Assembly: GCF_019924925.1 (NCBI RefSeq)
Contig: NC_067231.1
Span: 5,759,854-5,823,853, forward strand
DNA: 64,000 nucleotides
DNA from: Ctenopharyngodon idella
Lineage: Eukaryota > Chordata > Actinopteri > Cypriniformes > Xenocyprididae
Direction: 5' to 3'
Shown here: in pieces, positions 32,432-44,836 of the stretch
How the letters are laid out: every line of letters begins with the position of its first letter
How positions within the stretch are numbered: position 1 is the stretch's first letter
Notes under the pieces: model-generated
Database searches by the model: none
Seen by the model: the letters and a program-made list of their open reading frames with translations, nothing else
What the model was told of the DNA's origin: nothing
Position numbers and translations under genes: made by a program

Positions 32432-33240
32432 ATGGCTCCGTTCAGTTTGATGTCAGTTGGTGCTAATCTTTTGGTCAAGTCTTTGAGTTTGTTCTCGAGT
32501 GCATCTGTTGTGAGGTGAGCATGCTTCAAGTTTAAGGTTATTCATGCATGTCCCATATCTGATAGATTTTATTTTGGCAATATATTTTATATGCGTCAGA
32601 AATATACAGCAACGATAGACAGCTATAAATTCATATTCTCACAGTTTAACAGACATGATCATTTAATGCAAGATTTAGTGACAGCGCTGCACTAGTTTAA
32701 TAGTGATCATTTAACTTTTTCGTAAGGTGTAAAAAGCGTTTTGTGCTATTTTTATGTTAATATATATAAATATATATATATAATTAATAATTTTACATTT
32801 CATGACAGTTTTTTATAATGACATTGCTTTGCAATTGTAGGTGTTCATGTGTAGCTCCAGTGATAAAGAGTTTTAGCACCACAACAGGGGGTCCACCCAA
32901 AAGACCCCTGACAGCATACATGACATATGTGAAGGAGATGCAGCCTAGCTTCAGCAGACAAAACCCAGGTAATTTCCACTCGAGTTGCAAGGCAAAATTG
33001 AATTTCTGATTTGTTTTAAAATAAGATAAAGAGCAATCTATTTTGCTTAGGACTGAAAAATGTGGATATTATCCGAAAGTTAGCAGAGAAGTGGAGAATG
33101 CTGACTCCTGAACAGAAGCAGGTACATACCTGCTTCATATATTTTTTATTTATTTATTGCTGTAATTTGTATGAATATTGTGTAAAATGTCAGCTTATAT
33201 GTGTATATATCCATTACTATAAATTGTATTTGCCAAAAAT

Positions 33241-33318
<78 letters not shown>

Positions 33319-36300
33319 TATCAGAAATTATATGAGGGCCAATATTTGAAAGATTGGAGTTGATTTATGGGGAATTTTTAACTAGGTCTGGGTACTGACA
33401 CAAACAATTCAGTTAGATTAGATTCTGATCTCAGCTCGACTAGATACTGATTCATTTGGTTATATATCAGGTACAGTATGTGTGACTTTTTCTTAAGAAA
33501 AAAAAATCTCCCTCTACTAATTCTGTAAACTATACAGTATATATACCCTGTCAGCTGGTACATTACTATTCAAAGTTAAAATGATTAAATTCAATTGCTA
33601 TTTACTTTTAGAGATATTAATTGATACTTAAATAAAAACTGAATTGTATACAGACATTTAAATTGCACATAAGGCAGTTTTTATATATACTTTTTAAGGA
33701 TATAACCATGTTTCTACTTCAATTTGTTGATATAAACAGTGGCTGTCATAAGAACTTGACAAATCTATTCAACATGCATTAAATAAGACATTACTAACAG
33801 GATTAATAAAAATATAATGAATATGTAATATTCATATATTTATTATTTAGCATATATTTAGCAAAATTACAGCTAAAATGTTTAGTGGTTTTGTTCACAC
33901 ATCAACAGACACATAATAGACTAAAAGATTGATCTTGGGATTTAAGAATCAATATCGGTTCATCAAAATGAAGATCAATTAAAATCGAGAAATTAATCAA
34001 CCCAACCCAATTTTTACCTTTTACCTACCTACTACAAAGGGCATATTTTTTTGAAACACATGAAAACACAGCATGTTATCCGATTAGGTCAAATACTCAG
34101 TTGGCCTAATTGAAATAAATGATAAATCTGAACAAAACTCTTCTAATATCTGTTCTATACAATTGTCCAGGTTTTACAACTCTTATTTACAGTATAATCT
34201 AACATACATAATACATAACAAGATAGGTCTAGAACAGAATATAATGAAATAAAATATAAAATGTTTCATAACAAGTGAAAAAAAACAACAACATAGAATT
34301 CACTATAGAGGCATCTTAAATCTCTGCGCCTTTTTGTCATTTTTGCCCAGATCCCTTAATTGTGGATCTTAACGTTATATCTGCTACCACACTTTTTTTT
34401 TTTGTTTATTGGTATTGAACAATTCCACAGTCAGCCACTAATTTGAACTGTCTCACATGTGCAGCCATTTCAGGATGCATCTTTGGTATCCAGGGAGCAG
34501 TATAAGCTTGCTTTGGAGACATACAAAGCCCAGCTCACTCCTGCACAGACCGCTGCTATTGCAGAGGAAAAACGACAAAGAGTGGCCAAAAGAAAAGCAA
34601 TTAGGAGAAAGAAGGTGAGTGTTACCCTCCATCATGTAACTACTATACTAAACCACCAATTATTTTATTCTCTTTTATACTATATTCATCCTTGGTTTGT
34701 TTTGCATAACTTAGTTCCTGAGTTTTTGAGAAATTAAGCATTTTGATTACTGTTATATTAAAGGAATATTGTACTTCAACTGTAGGAGCTGAATAGTCTT
34801 GGCAAGCCCAAACGCCCCAGAAGCGCCTTCAACATCTTCATGGCAGAGCACTTCGAGGAAGCAAAGGGAACTACTATGCAGGTGAAGATGAACTTTAGTT
34901 TTATCTAAAACTTAACATACATTACCTTTGGGGTCTGTAAGATTTTTTTAAAAATAATTTTTGAAATAAGTCTTTTATTCTCACCAAGGCTGCATTTATT
35001 TGATCAAAAACAAAGTAAAAACAGTAATATTGTAAAATATTATTACAATTTAAAAGAACTGTTTTCTATTTGAATATAATTTAAAATGTAATTTATTTAT
35101 GTGATGGCAAAACTGAATTTTCAGCATCATTACTCCAGTCTTTAGTGTTACATGATCCTTCAAAAATCACCCTAATATGCTGATTTGCTGCTCAAGAAAC
35201 ATTTCTTAATATTATAAAGGTTGAAAAGAGTAATATTTTTGTGGAAACCATGATAATTTTTTTTTCAGTACACTTTGATGAATAGAAAGTTAAAAAGAAC
35301 AGCATTTATTTTATTTATTGAAATGTTGTGACACATTATAAATGCCTTTACTTTTGATTTACTATCAATTTATTGTGTCCTTGCTGGATAAGTGTAATTT
35401 TTTAAAATAATTTTACTGATTCCAAATTATCAAACTGTAGTATATTTTGAATACATGATTTTATTTATTTATTTTTGCAAGGGAGCTAATATTTTTGGAG
35501 ACTGGATATTGAATCTTAGCACCTAGTTTAGCTATCTGCATTTTGCTTATTGATATATTTGAGGTTTACAGTATAACAAAACTGATATTACAGACCATTA
35601 AAACCTAAAAAAATATTTCCATAATATACTATTTAAGTATTTCATACAGTGTTTATTGGTTGCAACAATTTTGTTAAATGTCATTTTTCCTTTCAGGCGA
35701 AGCTGAAGTCGCTGAGAGACGACTGGATGCGATTCAACAACACACAGAAACAAGTGAGTTTTGCCTAAACTGAGCGTCATTTTTTTCAAAAGTGCCACAC
35801 AATATGGCTCTGTTCCATAATCTAGTAAGCTGCCTTGCTATTCACTGTCTGCATAGGCTGTTGCCATCTAAGGCACCTCATAAAATGTCTGATTTGAAAC
35901 ACTAGATAAGCAGCAACTCTGCATCATACAAATATCAATGCTCAGGTAAAGCATACAAGAGACTCAACTTAATAAATAAATGCTGTTCTTTTCAACTTTT
36001 TATTCATTAAAGAATACTGAAAAATAGAGCTGCACGATTAATCATTGAAAGAACACAATCTTATTCTTAAGGCAGGAAAACACCAAGCCGACGGTTGGCC
36101 GTCAGGCAGTTTTTGTTCGTCAGCAGTTTTCTCAGTGTGTTCCGCACCGTCGGCTGAAGTTGGTCCTCGTCGGCTTTTATTCGGGCGATGCGACATGTTG
36201 ACTCGGCGTCGGAGCTTGTCGGTCCGTCAGGCCATCTGATCATTCTAATTGGCTGTTCAGCTACTGCCACCTGCTGGTATGGAAAGGGACGTGCTACTTG

Positions 36301-37300
36301 GCTGTCTGGTGTCAGTTTGGTGCGTCAGGGCAACTTTGGACCCAGACGCTGCCGACGTGAGCCAACCCCGCAGTCTGCTTTTGTTGCCACTAGTTTGTCG
36401 GCGTCGGCTTGGTGTGTTCCTGCCTTTAAATGACAACGACTGACCTGTGTCTATTAAACCTTTGACATACCCGTACATTCAAAACTGCATTGGCGCTGCC
36501 GTTGATCCAGAGAGAGCAGTTGTCATGAATGGGTATGAAACCGCTTCACAAACAGTCTTTTCAAACACACAGTTTTGTTATTTCTGTTACAAATATTCAA
36601 ATTATCACAGAAGTACTGGGATAAAAGTTTATAGTTCGGATGTAAACACTGACGTCTACAGTAGTTAACAAAATAGAGCAAATTACCTTTTAAAAGTAAC
36701 TTGGTGCTCAAATAATGATTGTATCGATTGAATTGTTATGGCACTTGGTGCACCAAGTGACTGGTTAAAAAAAAAAAAAAAAAAAGTCATTGAATCTTTC
36801 ATTCAAGAGATTTGTTCAAAAATTTGAGTGAATGTGAATGTGGTTGCAATTCCTGAAAATATACCGGTGTGAATTTGGTTATAGAGAATTAGGTGAATGT
36901 GGTTGTCACTCCCATAAATAATACTGTGAGTACTACGTATGATCAGAACCGTATTAAGGAATCAAATACAGGACTGATGTCTGTATTCTACTGCTGTGTG
37001 AACATGGCCTATGTTTTGCTTTATCTGACTACACTGATCTATTTTTAGATATACACACAGCTGGCAGAGGATGACAAAGTCCGTTACAAGAACGAAATAA
37101 AATCGTGGGAGGAGCACATGATTGAGATCGGAAGGGAAGACCTTGTTCGGAGAAAAGAGAGGAGAGCCATCAAAGCCAAAACCGTCAAAGACAGAAAGAA
37201 GAAATCCAAAGTAACAGTGATAAAGGCAAAAGCACCAAAAAAGAAGGCTACTGTTGCTGGAACAGCTGTGAAAAAGACTGTGAAGAGCACCAAGAAGTGA
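32432..37300 (+). CDS. tfam: mitochondrial transcription factor A, complete, seven exons
   Basis: TFAM packages mtDNA and bends mitochondrial promoters to start transcription in the matrix. Exons are 32432-32514, 32841-32968, 33051-33121, 34465-34614, 34786-34881, 35697-35753 and 37049-37300. All junctions are GT-AG and in phase, giving 837 nt or 278 aa. Residues 1 to about 42 form an Arg/Ser/hydroxyl-rich, acid-free leader fitting a mitochondrial presequence. HMG box A spans about 46-120 and begins PPKRPLTAYMTYVKEM. A linker rich in Lys/Arg follows, then HMG box B at about 150-219, beginning GKPKRPRSAFNIFMAEHF. The C-terminal tail (about 220-278) is strongly basic and Lys-rich, as needed for promoter activation. 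A poly(A) signal AATAAA lies at 37353-37358, about 55 bp after the stop. Introns 3, 5 and 6 hold repeats. Confidence 0.97.
33241..33316. repeat. tfam: (CA)n(TA)n microsatellite in tfam intron 3
   Basis: About 11 CA units run into about 25 TA units with one interruption. Confidence 0.92.
33382..34010. mobile_element. repeat element in tfam intron 3
   Basis: It starts near GGTCTGGGTACTGACACAAA and ends near TTAATCAACCCAACCC. The right 120 bp match 18388-18515. The start resembles an inverted copy of the end (GGTCTGGGT against ACCCAACCC), suggesting a MITE with short, worn inverted ends. Confidence 0.5.
34985..35330 (+). mobile_element. interspersed repeat in tfam intron 5
   Basis: ACCAAGGCTGCATTTATTTG through TTTTCAGCATCATTACTCC and GATTTGCTGCTCAAGAAACA to AAGAACAGCATTTATTTT. 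It matches the two partial copies at 10340-10870 and shows the fuller order of the family. Confidence 0.65.
36067..36429. mobile_element. GC-rich TTAA-flanked MITE in tfam intron 6
   Basis: Flanked by TTAA at 36067-36070 and 36426-36429. The ends GGCAGGAAAACACCAAGCCG and GGCTTGGTGTGTTCCTGCC are inverted. The interior (CGTCGGC words) is far more GC-rich than the intron. Just left (36030-36050), GAGCTGCACGATTAATC marks the edge of another hAT-like element. Confidence 0.8.
36820..37010. mobile_element. fragment of the GTGTGAACGTGGC MITE family
   Basis: GTGGTTGTCACTCCCATAAA and CAGAACCGTATTAAGGA with TGCTGTGTGAACATGGCC match the right half of 50925-51565. It ends only about 45 bp before tfam exon 7. 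Confidence 0.65.
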
Positions 37301-37352
37301 GATTATGTATCTGTGAGACAAAGTGTGTTGTACAAAGGCCAGTTCCGTCCTC

Positions 37353-37358
37353 AATAAA
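37353..37358 (+). terminator. tfam: tfam polyadenylation signal AATAAA
   Basis: A canonical hexamer lies just past the tfam stop codon and is followed by T/G-rich sequence from about 37380. The resulting 3' UTR would be under 100 nt. Confidence 0.75.
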
Positions 37359-37781
37359 AAGCCTGTGCTTTCCGTTATTAGAGCTGCATTTATATACTGT
37401 TCGAAACATGAAGGCTTTAAAACTGTGAAGAACCCTTCATGAAGTCTCCATCTTTTCAAAAAAATTTTTTTTTTTTATGCTGGTTTCACTTATCATGTAA
37501 ATAATATTTTAGACCCTGAATATGACTGCTTTCATAGTACTATATTGCTTTTAAGCTACTTAAGAACATTTCTTAACTTACCATGAACCGTATTACTGAC
37601 ATTTGCTTCTTAGTATGAGTTTGCATATCATGCTTTAAAAGAGGACGCCATGTTTTGTATGTCTTTACTTACAAAATAAACATTTACATTTTATATAAAA
37701 GCAACAGAAGGTATTTACAACAGAATACTTTAAAAGTTTTCATTAAATTGTAAAACGTCATTATAAATGTGCTTTCTAAGG

Positions 37782-38145
37782 TTAAATGAAATAGTTCACC
37801 CCAAAGTGACAACTGAGTCGTTTACTTGACGTCACGTTCCAAACCAGTATGACTTTTGTGTAAAGGCCTGTTCACACCAAGAACGATACCTATATTAGTG
37901 TCCGCAATCACGAAATAAAACTTTCTTTTTATTATAAACGCAGCAGTTTTGTCGTCTGCCACTTTAAATATTCAAGCTCTTTAAAGCAGGAAGGATTCTA
38001 TATATCTTTATCAATATAGTCATTGGTGTGAACAGGCCTTAAAACATTCAGATATTTTACATTTCTTTGAAGCAGGAATAAATAAGCATGAGTAAAAAAT
38101 GAAACATGACAAAACTTTCATTTTTAGGTGAACTATCCCTTTTAA
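37782..38145. mobile_element. MITE with TAGTTCACC ends, containing a second nested MITE
   Basis: AAATAGTTCACCCCAAAGTG at left is matched by TTTTAGGTGAACTATCCCTT at right. Inside, AAGGCCTGTTCACACCAAGA (37864 on) and TTGGTGTGAACAGGCCTTA (ending about 38041) bound a separate inverted-repeat element. It lies in the polr3d 3' flank. Confidence 0.75.
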
Positions 38146-38285
38146 ATGCAAATCAAGTGACCTCAGATTTAGGCTGAATATTGACTTATAATTGTCAGTA
38201 CTTTGTACAAAACCTCACATTTAAAACTTTTACATTTAAAAAAAGTTATTTACATTATTATTTTAAATACTCTTGTGGGATAAAA

Positions 38286-41200
38286 TCAGGACTTTTTTGT
38301 AGCCGAGGAGAGATCAGATGGCAATTTGGCTTCTTGCAGTAAAGTCTCAAAATCAGGTGAACACACCAGCTTGTGTGTGATGTTTCCCAGCACAGTCATG
38401 TCCCCGGTGAGGCCCTCCGACAGCCGAACACAAACAAGTTGCTGCAAATACGAACATGATCATATCGCATGAAACATCTTTCATGTAAATGAGATCAGTC
38501 ATACATTCCTTGAATAAACAGAACAGATCCACAGTTGACAATATCAGCTTGGCTATCCAGAATGGTACAGCAGGAACAAAAAATGTTGGACACAGACCCA
38601 AACTAGGGGTTATGCGATATCGCAATTTTAAATTGTGAATGATTAAAATGTCTCTATGATCTGCCTTTGAAGAGAGATCTTATTATCGTGCTACAGTGCA
38701 GTTCTGCCATCTGTTGCAGTTTTGGCGCCGTCACAATATTGTATATCACGGCATAGATTCACATCATGTTTAGCAGCGCAACAGTAGAATTACAATCATG
38801 TGAATGCAGTTCTTCGCCATCATGAAAGTTTATCTTTTACATGTGTTTTAAAGTCTTGCCAGTTAAACTTTTCTGTCATAAGCTTAACACCCTAAGTTAT
38901 CTTTCATGTCTTATTGCGCTTAAACTGTCATGAAAAAGAATCATAACAAGATCGTGGATTGTGATAATATCTTTTAAAAAAATATTGTGATATGATATTT
39001 TTGCCATATTGCCCACCACTAACCAAAACTCCTTTGACTATTTATTTTTCAGGGTTCCTGCAGGTCCATTAAAAAATCTTAAATTCAGTTTGATCAAATT
39101 TAAAGCCATAAACTGTCCAAAATATTAGAGATGCACCGATGTATCGGCTAACAATCGGTATTGGCCGATAAAAGCTATTATTATCACTATCAGCCATCGG
39201 CCGATTGTTTAAAAACTGTCGATGATCAGGGCTGACTATATCCTGTCAATCAAAAGGGTGCGGAAAGACGTGTTCAGACTGCAACTCATACATACTGTGT
39301 GTGAAGAAAATCACTCGTGTTGAATTTTAATGCATTAACAGTTTAAAAATAGTGACGTTAAAGCAGGCTCTTTTTGACCCTATGAATCACCCGTAGTTCA
39401 AGCCAGGGTTGCCAGGTCTGCGTTTTTTTTCCTACATCAAATATTATTTGTAGTGCCTCCCATCCAATAATCGCAAAAAGATTTGTGCTTTATTACTTCA
39501 GTTACTTTCAGTTTTCAAATTCTGTCCATTTTATCATAAAAATTCAAACAATAAATGCCGATGTCAGATCACTGTAATGCCTCAGTTTAGTCTTTTCTTC
39601 CTCTTCAATACAAGCTATATCTCGAAAAACATGAATGAACATCAAAGGTATGTTGAAATATATTGTACAACTTACCAGCATGTATCATGTTTCATATAAT
39701 CACTTTATGTTTCAACCGCGGAAAGACGTCAATAAAACAGCTTGTGAACAATATGTCACATCATGTCACTTTTACCTCAGGAATGTTTTCCAATGTTCAC
39801 AGTTCCTTAGCTATCTACATATAAAAAAAACACTAGAGAGGAGCTTGTTTACTGTTAATTATATGTTTGTGAAAATTTGCCATGAAGACAAGTGCTTATG
39901 AAAACTACCTTACGTGATACTAAGTTTTACACATTTCTCTAATATTGTAGTGTACCACATTTGGTGGTACACTACAATAGAGGGTTCCCTGTATAGTTTG
40001 CAACATTATTTGGGAGAGATTTTTTTTTTTCCTGTAGAAAAACCAAACTATCGGTATCGGCCGATATCATTCTGAATAATCGGCTATTGGTATCGACAAA
40101 TAAATTTAGTATCGGTGCATTTCTACAAAATATTTTAAATGGATAAAAGAACATTCTTAATTATATTTTCAAGAAGTCTTAAATTTGAGGATGGAAAAAC
40201 AGGAATTGCGATATGGCTTAATGTGATGATTGTATTTCAAAAGAGTGTGATTTAATTGCATAATGATGAGCAAGTCTCAACTGATTTTGTTATTTGTCAA
40301 TCTTTACTAGATCATTTTGCTACACTGAAACTAAAATGACAATGTGCTAACTCACCTGTAGGAAAGAGAAGGCCGCTCCTTCTGAGACATCTAATGTAAC
40401 ATTTCCCATGACCAGCTGGACTTTACCAGACTTTCTAATTTGCAGTTTTCCAATCAGACCCTCTGAGAAGTCAGACAGCAAAGGTACAGCGGCTTTATCA
40501 GGCTGATCCTGAAAAATGATATCATCATAGCATTAAAAGGGGACAGTAAAGATGATATTACATGTTTGTAATTGAATGCGGTTTGTCTTCAAAGGATCAT
40601 TTCATGAGGAAACAAACTCTTTTATAAGTATGCTATGAAATCATACTCATGCATGTGCTGTGTGCTTTTTTTTAGGGAGTAAGGCAATATTATAACGCAT
40701 AACTTTTAAAAGTAACTTTCCCCAACTCTGAAAGATAGTGTATACTGAAACTGACCTGTGAAAACAACTTGTGTAATATACAGTGGCAAAAAAAAGAAGT
40801 TTAATTAAAAAAAAAAAAAAAAAAAACCTGACATGACCCCTTCAAGTGGCATAGTATGAAACAAACTTACCAGAGATTTAATTTGTGATGAGCGCTTGTC
40901 TTCAGTTTTGTTGTCCTTTTTGGTTTTCTCTGGGCTTGAGGTTTTAGGTTGACCAGGTATGGTATCAGGAAGTTGAATAAACAGTAGTTCTTCCTGATCT
41001 GAAACACTTAGCTGCTGGAAAAGTTCTCCAACAGTTGGTTGTTGCGGGAATGCAGATGTTCCCCTCAATGGCAGCGGGTATTTCTGCTCAGCTCTGGGTG
41101 ATTTCAGTGCATTATCAGATGTGGTCTCTTTAACTGCAAAAATGTCTTGGATTCAGTTCTTTGTTTACTGTAAGTAGCATGAAAACACTTTAACTGGCAA

Positions 41201-44200
41201 TAAAACGAACCACATAAAATTACTGCTAGCATAAACTGTAACTTACATGAACTAGCTGCCTCTGTTGACAAAAAGGTGTATGACTGATGGAGTGGAAGTC
41301 TGATTGGTCTTTGCTTAGGATCATTTTTTAATCCAGGATCATCCAAAAACTGCTCAATTAAACCAGAAAAACAAACAAACAAACAAAAAAACATTAATTT
41401 ACTATTGATTAACCTTAAAGACTCCATGAAATGGGTCAAATGATAAAGGGCCATTATGACTTAGCTTACATCATCTCGTTGGAGTTTTTGTAAAATTTCG
41501 TTATCATCCTCAGTATTGTTCTTTTCCTTTTTAATGCATTTTGTGACAAGTGCAGGATCACAGTCATTCAGGTTAGTGCTGCACCAACTACCTGCAAAAT
41601 CAGACACAGTAAAATTACTTCAATGAAATTTGATTTGGTATTTAATATTCATTTTAACACTATGAGTCAGCGTAAATGTCAATTTATTTGTATAGTGCTT
41701 TTCACAATACACATTGTTTCAAAGCAGCTTTACAGAAAATCTGCAGGTGCCAGCTAAGTTGCATTCCAGCATCATCCATCTGACCTTGCTTACTCACAAC
41801 CTTTAGGGGTTTTCCACAATTCCTGGTCTCTTTACATGGACATAGGATCCACACTGAAACGTTTTTTGTCACTGTACTGTTTACTTTTTGCCTGCTTGTC
41901 TCTTACATGTGAAGCAAGCTGTTAAGGTGAGGGCAGTTTACCTGCAGGTGGCAAGGGAAGACCCGAGACGTTAAGTTCTACCATGCAAGAGTTCAGCTGG
42001 TGTGCAATGTGTTGTGGCATGTGACGCTGCACGGTGTGCCTGCAGAAAGACTGGTAAACTCCTTCCACCCTCTTCCTTCCAGTGATGCAGTCTGTAAGCT
42101 ATCCTTTAAGCTGTGATTGAAACGTTCCCCATTTGCTCTTGGGTAATACACAGATGATGTCCTGTGTACATTTCCTCTGTCTTGCAGGAACAGCTTGAAG
42201 TCATGCCAAGTGAACTGTACTCCATTGTCAGAAATCAGCTCTTTCGGATTCCCCTTCCTGCTAAACACAGTAGACCGAAACTGTATCATGGAATGAGTGG
42301 TAGGATGTGAGACGAACGCTATCTCAGGCCACTTGCTGTAACAGAATGACCACAAAGCGACAGTCCACAGGTGCAGCGTCAAAAGGGCCCATGATGTCTA
42401 TGGCCACTTTTTCCCAGGCGTCAGTAGGGTATTATATGGGATGAAGTGGTGTTGTATGTGTGATAGCAGATTTGTCATGTAACTGACACGTGACACAAAA
42501 TTTGACAGCCATTTCCGTTTGTGCATCCATGCCAGGAGTAATCGAGTCAATTATTTTTACGATTAATCAAGATTAATCATTAAAAATAAGAATAATAATT
42601 AAAAATAAGATTTTTTTTGGTGGTAATAAAAATAGACCTAAGCAAAGACCTAACTTAAAATACATAATCAGGCAATAATATTTGGTTCAAATAAACTATC
42701 AAAAGCAAGTAAACATAAGGTTTTATAGAACAACACTGTTGAAATACATAATGTACAAAATATGTACAATCATCTTGTACATTAAGTATTATAACAAATG
42801 CCTGCAGAGGGCACCAACCTGGTGTTGTTACACTTACAGCAGATCAAATCCTTGTTTAATATTGGCAATTAATGACCAAACAACATTAAATTCATATGTT
42901 TACTTAATCTTTAATATTTGGCAACTTCTTTACAATAGAAATGGTACAGCCACTGTAATTTCTTGAACAAGAATATGTGGACATCAAAACAGCAACAGCA
43001 AACTCAGAGCAAAGGTTTAAACTTTTATTTTGAAATCACGATGAACAGTTCGCATATTTATATAGATATTGATGTATTCTCCTGTGCTGGCGTAGGTTTA
43101 TAAATGATAAAATATGTCTGATAAATGTCTGATAAAATGGCACAAATTGCCCTCCCAGATGAACGTTATAAGCAACCCAAACTCGTAGCATATGCAGAGA
43201 TGGAGTATGAGACGCTCCACGCATGTAAATGATAACAGTTCATTTGGAACTGTTTACAAACTGTTTAAACAGCATTTACTGTGAACGAGGAGCCGCTCTG
43301 AGATGCCATGTAATCTACACGCATGTAAATAATTAAAGCGAATATATCTATTAAACCCGCAGGGTATATATTTATTTAATTGAATCGCAGCCCTGTGGTT
43401 TTTAAATGGCTTTAATACATATTGCAGCATTAGAAAATGGTCTAATAATGTGTCTGTGGAATGCGCCACTTCTGGTATTTTGCCGGTTACCCAACACAGG
43501 TAAAATTTTAAATCGAGTACGAGTGAAAGTTCAAGCCAATTATTGAAAGTATGGCTGTAAAGCATGATCCAGAGCCCTAGCACACTTTGGCCATTTTGAG
43601 CAGTCTGCACAGCTCGGCTTGAATAGGACAAGAATTCAGTGCAGCTTTGAACTCAGTGTTGGTTACTGTGAGCGTAGAGGTGAGTGCCACAACTTTTCCG
43701 GACTAGGTTCAGTACTGGGAAATGGTAAGAGAGATAAACAGTCTGCGGTCACATTCTCGCATCCTAGCTTATACTGAATGTCATAAGTAAATGCCATCAG
43801 CCTAGCTGACCATCTGGGTATTCGAATACCTGCTCTGCCTTGGCCCTTAGATGACAGGAGAGTGGTCAGTGGGCTGTCATCAGTCCACAGTGTCGTCCCC
43901 ACAGGTAGGTCATCTATCCCTCTGTGGCCCACACACCTGCTAATGTTTCTTTTTCTACCCTGGAATATTTAGTTTCTGCTGCGGTAACAGTGCGTGATGA
44001 AAATGCCACTGTTCTTACTTAAACACCAGGCATTCGAACGCACAGCATTTAGTCTGCTTGCTCTGAGGTGCAAGTTATTTGTAATATATGAAAAAAGAGG
44101 CACAGTGGCCATTTATATTACAGATATTTAGCGGCAATTTCCAGGAAGTGACGATTTTGTTTTCTTGAACACATGGATAAAAACAGTGTTTTTTCTAATT

Positions 44201-44776
44201 TTGCCCACAAGTTAAATTCACAACTTTGGATGGAAACATAGTTCATGGCAAGGAATGAAAAAGTTAATTTCATGCTGGATAATGAAGAAAAAAAAAAAAA
44301 ACCTTGGGAGAAACCAGGCAACACCAGGGGACCAGTTCTCCTCTGGCTCTACAGTCCAAATATAATGTCAATAATTGTGTGCTTTAAAAGTGTTCTTTAC
44401 CTGGTTTCTGTAGGTGTCTGCAGGACCCTGCTCAAAGATGGAGTGAGACTGAATAGTCTGAGGTTTTTCTCGCCGCCGTCTCTCTCTTTGTCTGTCTTCT
44501 CTCTCTCTTCTCTCTTTCTTTGGTGCAGTGCGAGTCCCCTGTAACCTTCAGAAAACAAGAGTTCACATTGACAGCAGTTTACATGACAGAACGACATGTC
44601 ATTTACTTTCAAAGAGTGTTGCAGATGTGTCAATACTGTGAAATTAATCTCTGATAGTTAATCCAGGGTTGTAAACTTATAATTATGAAGTTTCAATAAA
44701 CTGATTAAAAACTCTTTATTATTACTTAAAAATGTTAACAAACGTCTGTTATATTATATACTGTTATATATATATA

Positions 44777-44836
<60 letters not shown>

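Noticed and set aside
36962..37459. 165-aa minus-strand ORF over tfam exon 7
   Set aside because: It is antisense of the Lys-rich tfam C-terminus, with no independent signal.
44245..44544. Plus-strand ORF across polr3d exon 3
   Set aside because: It is antisense to a confirmed polr3d exon.
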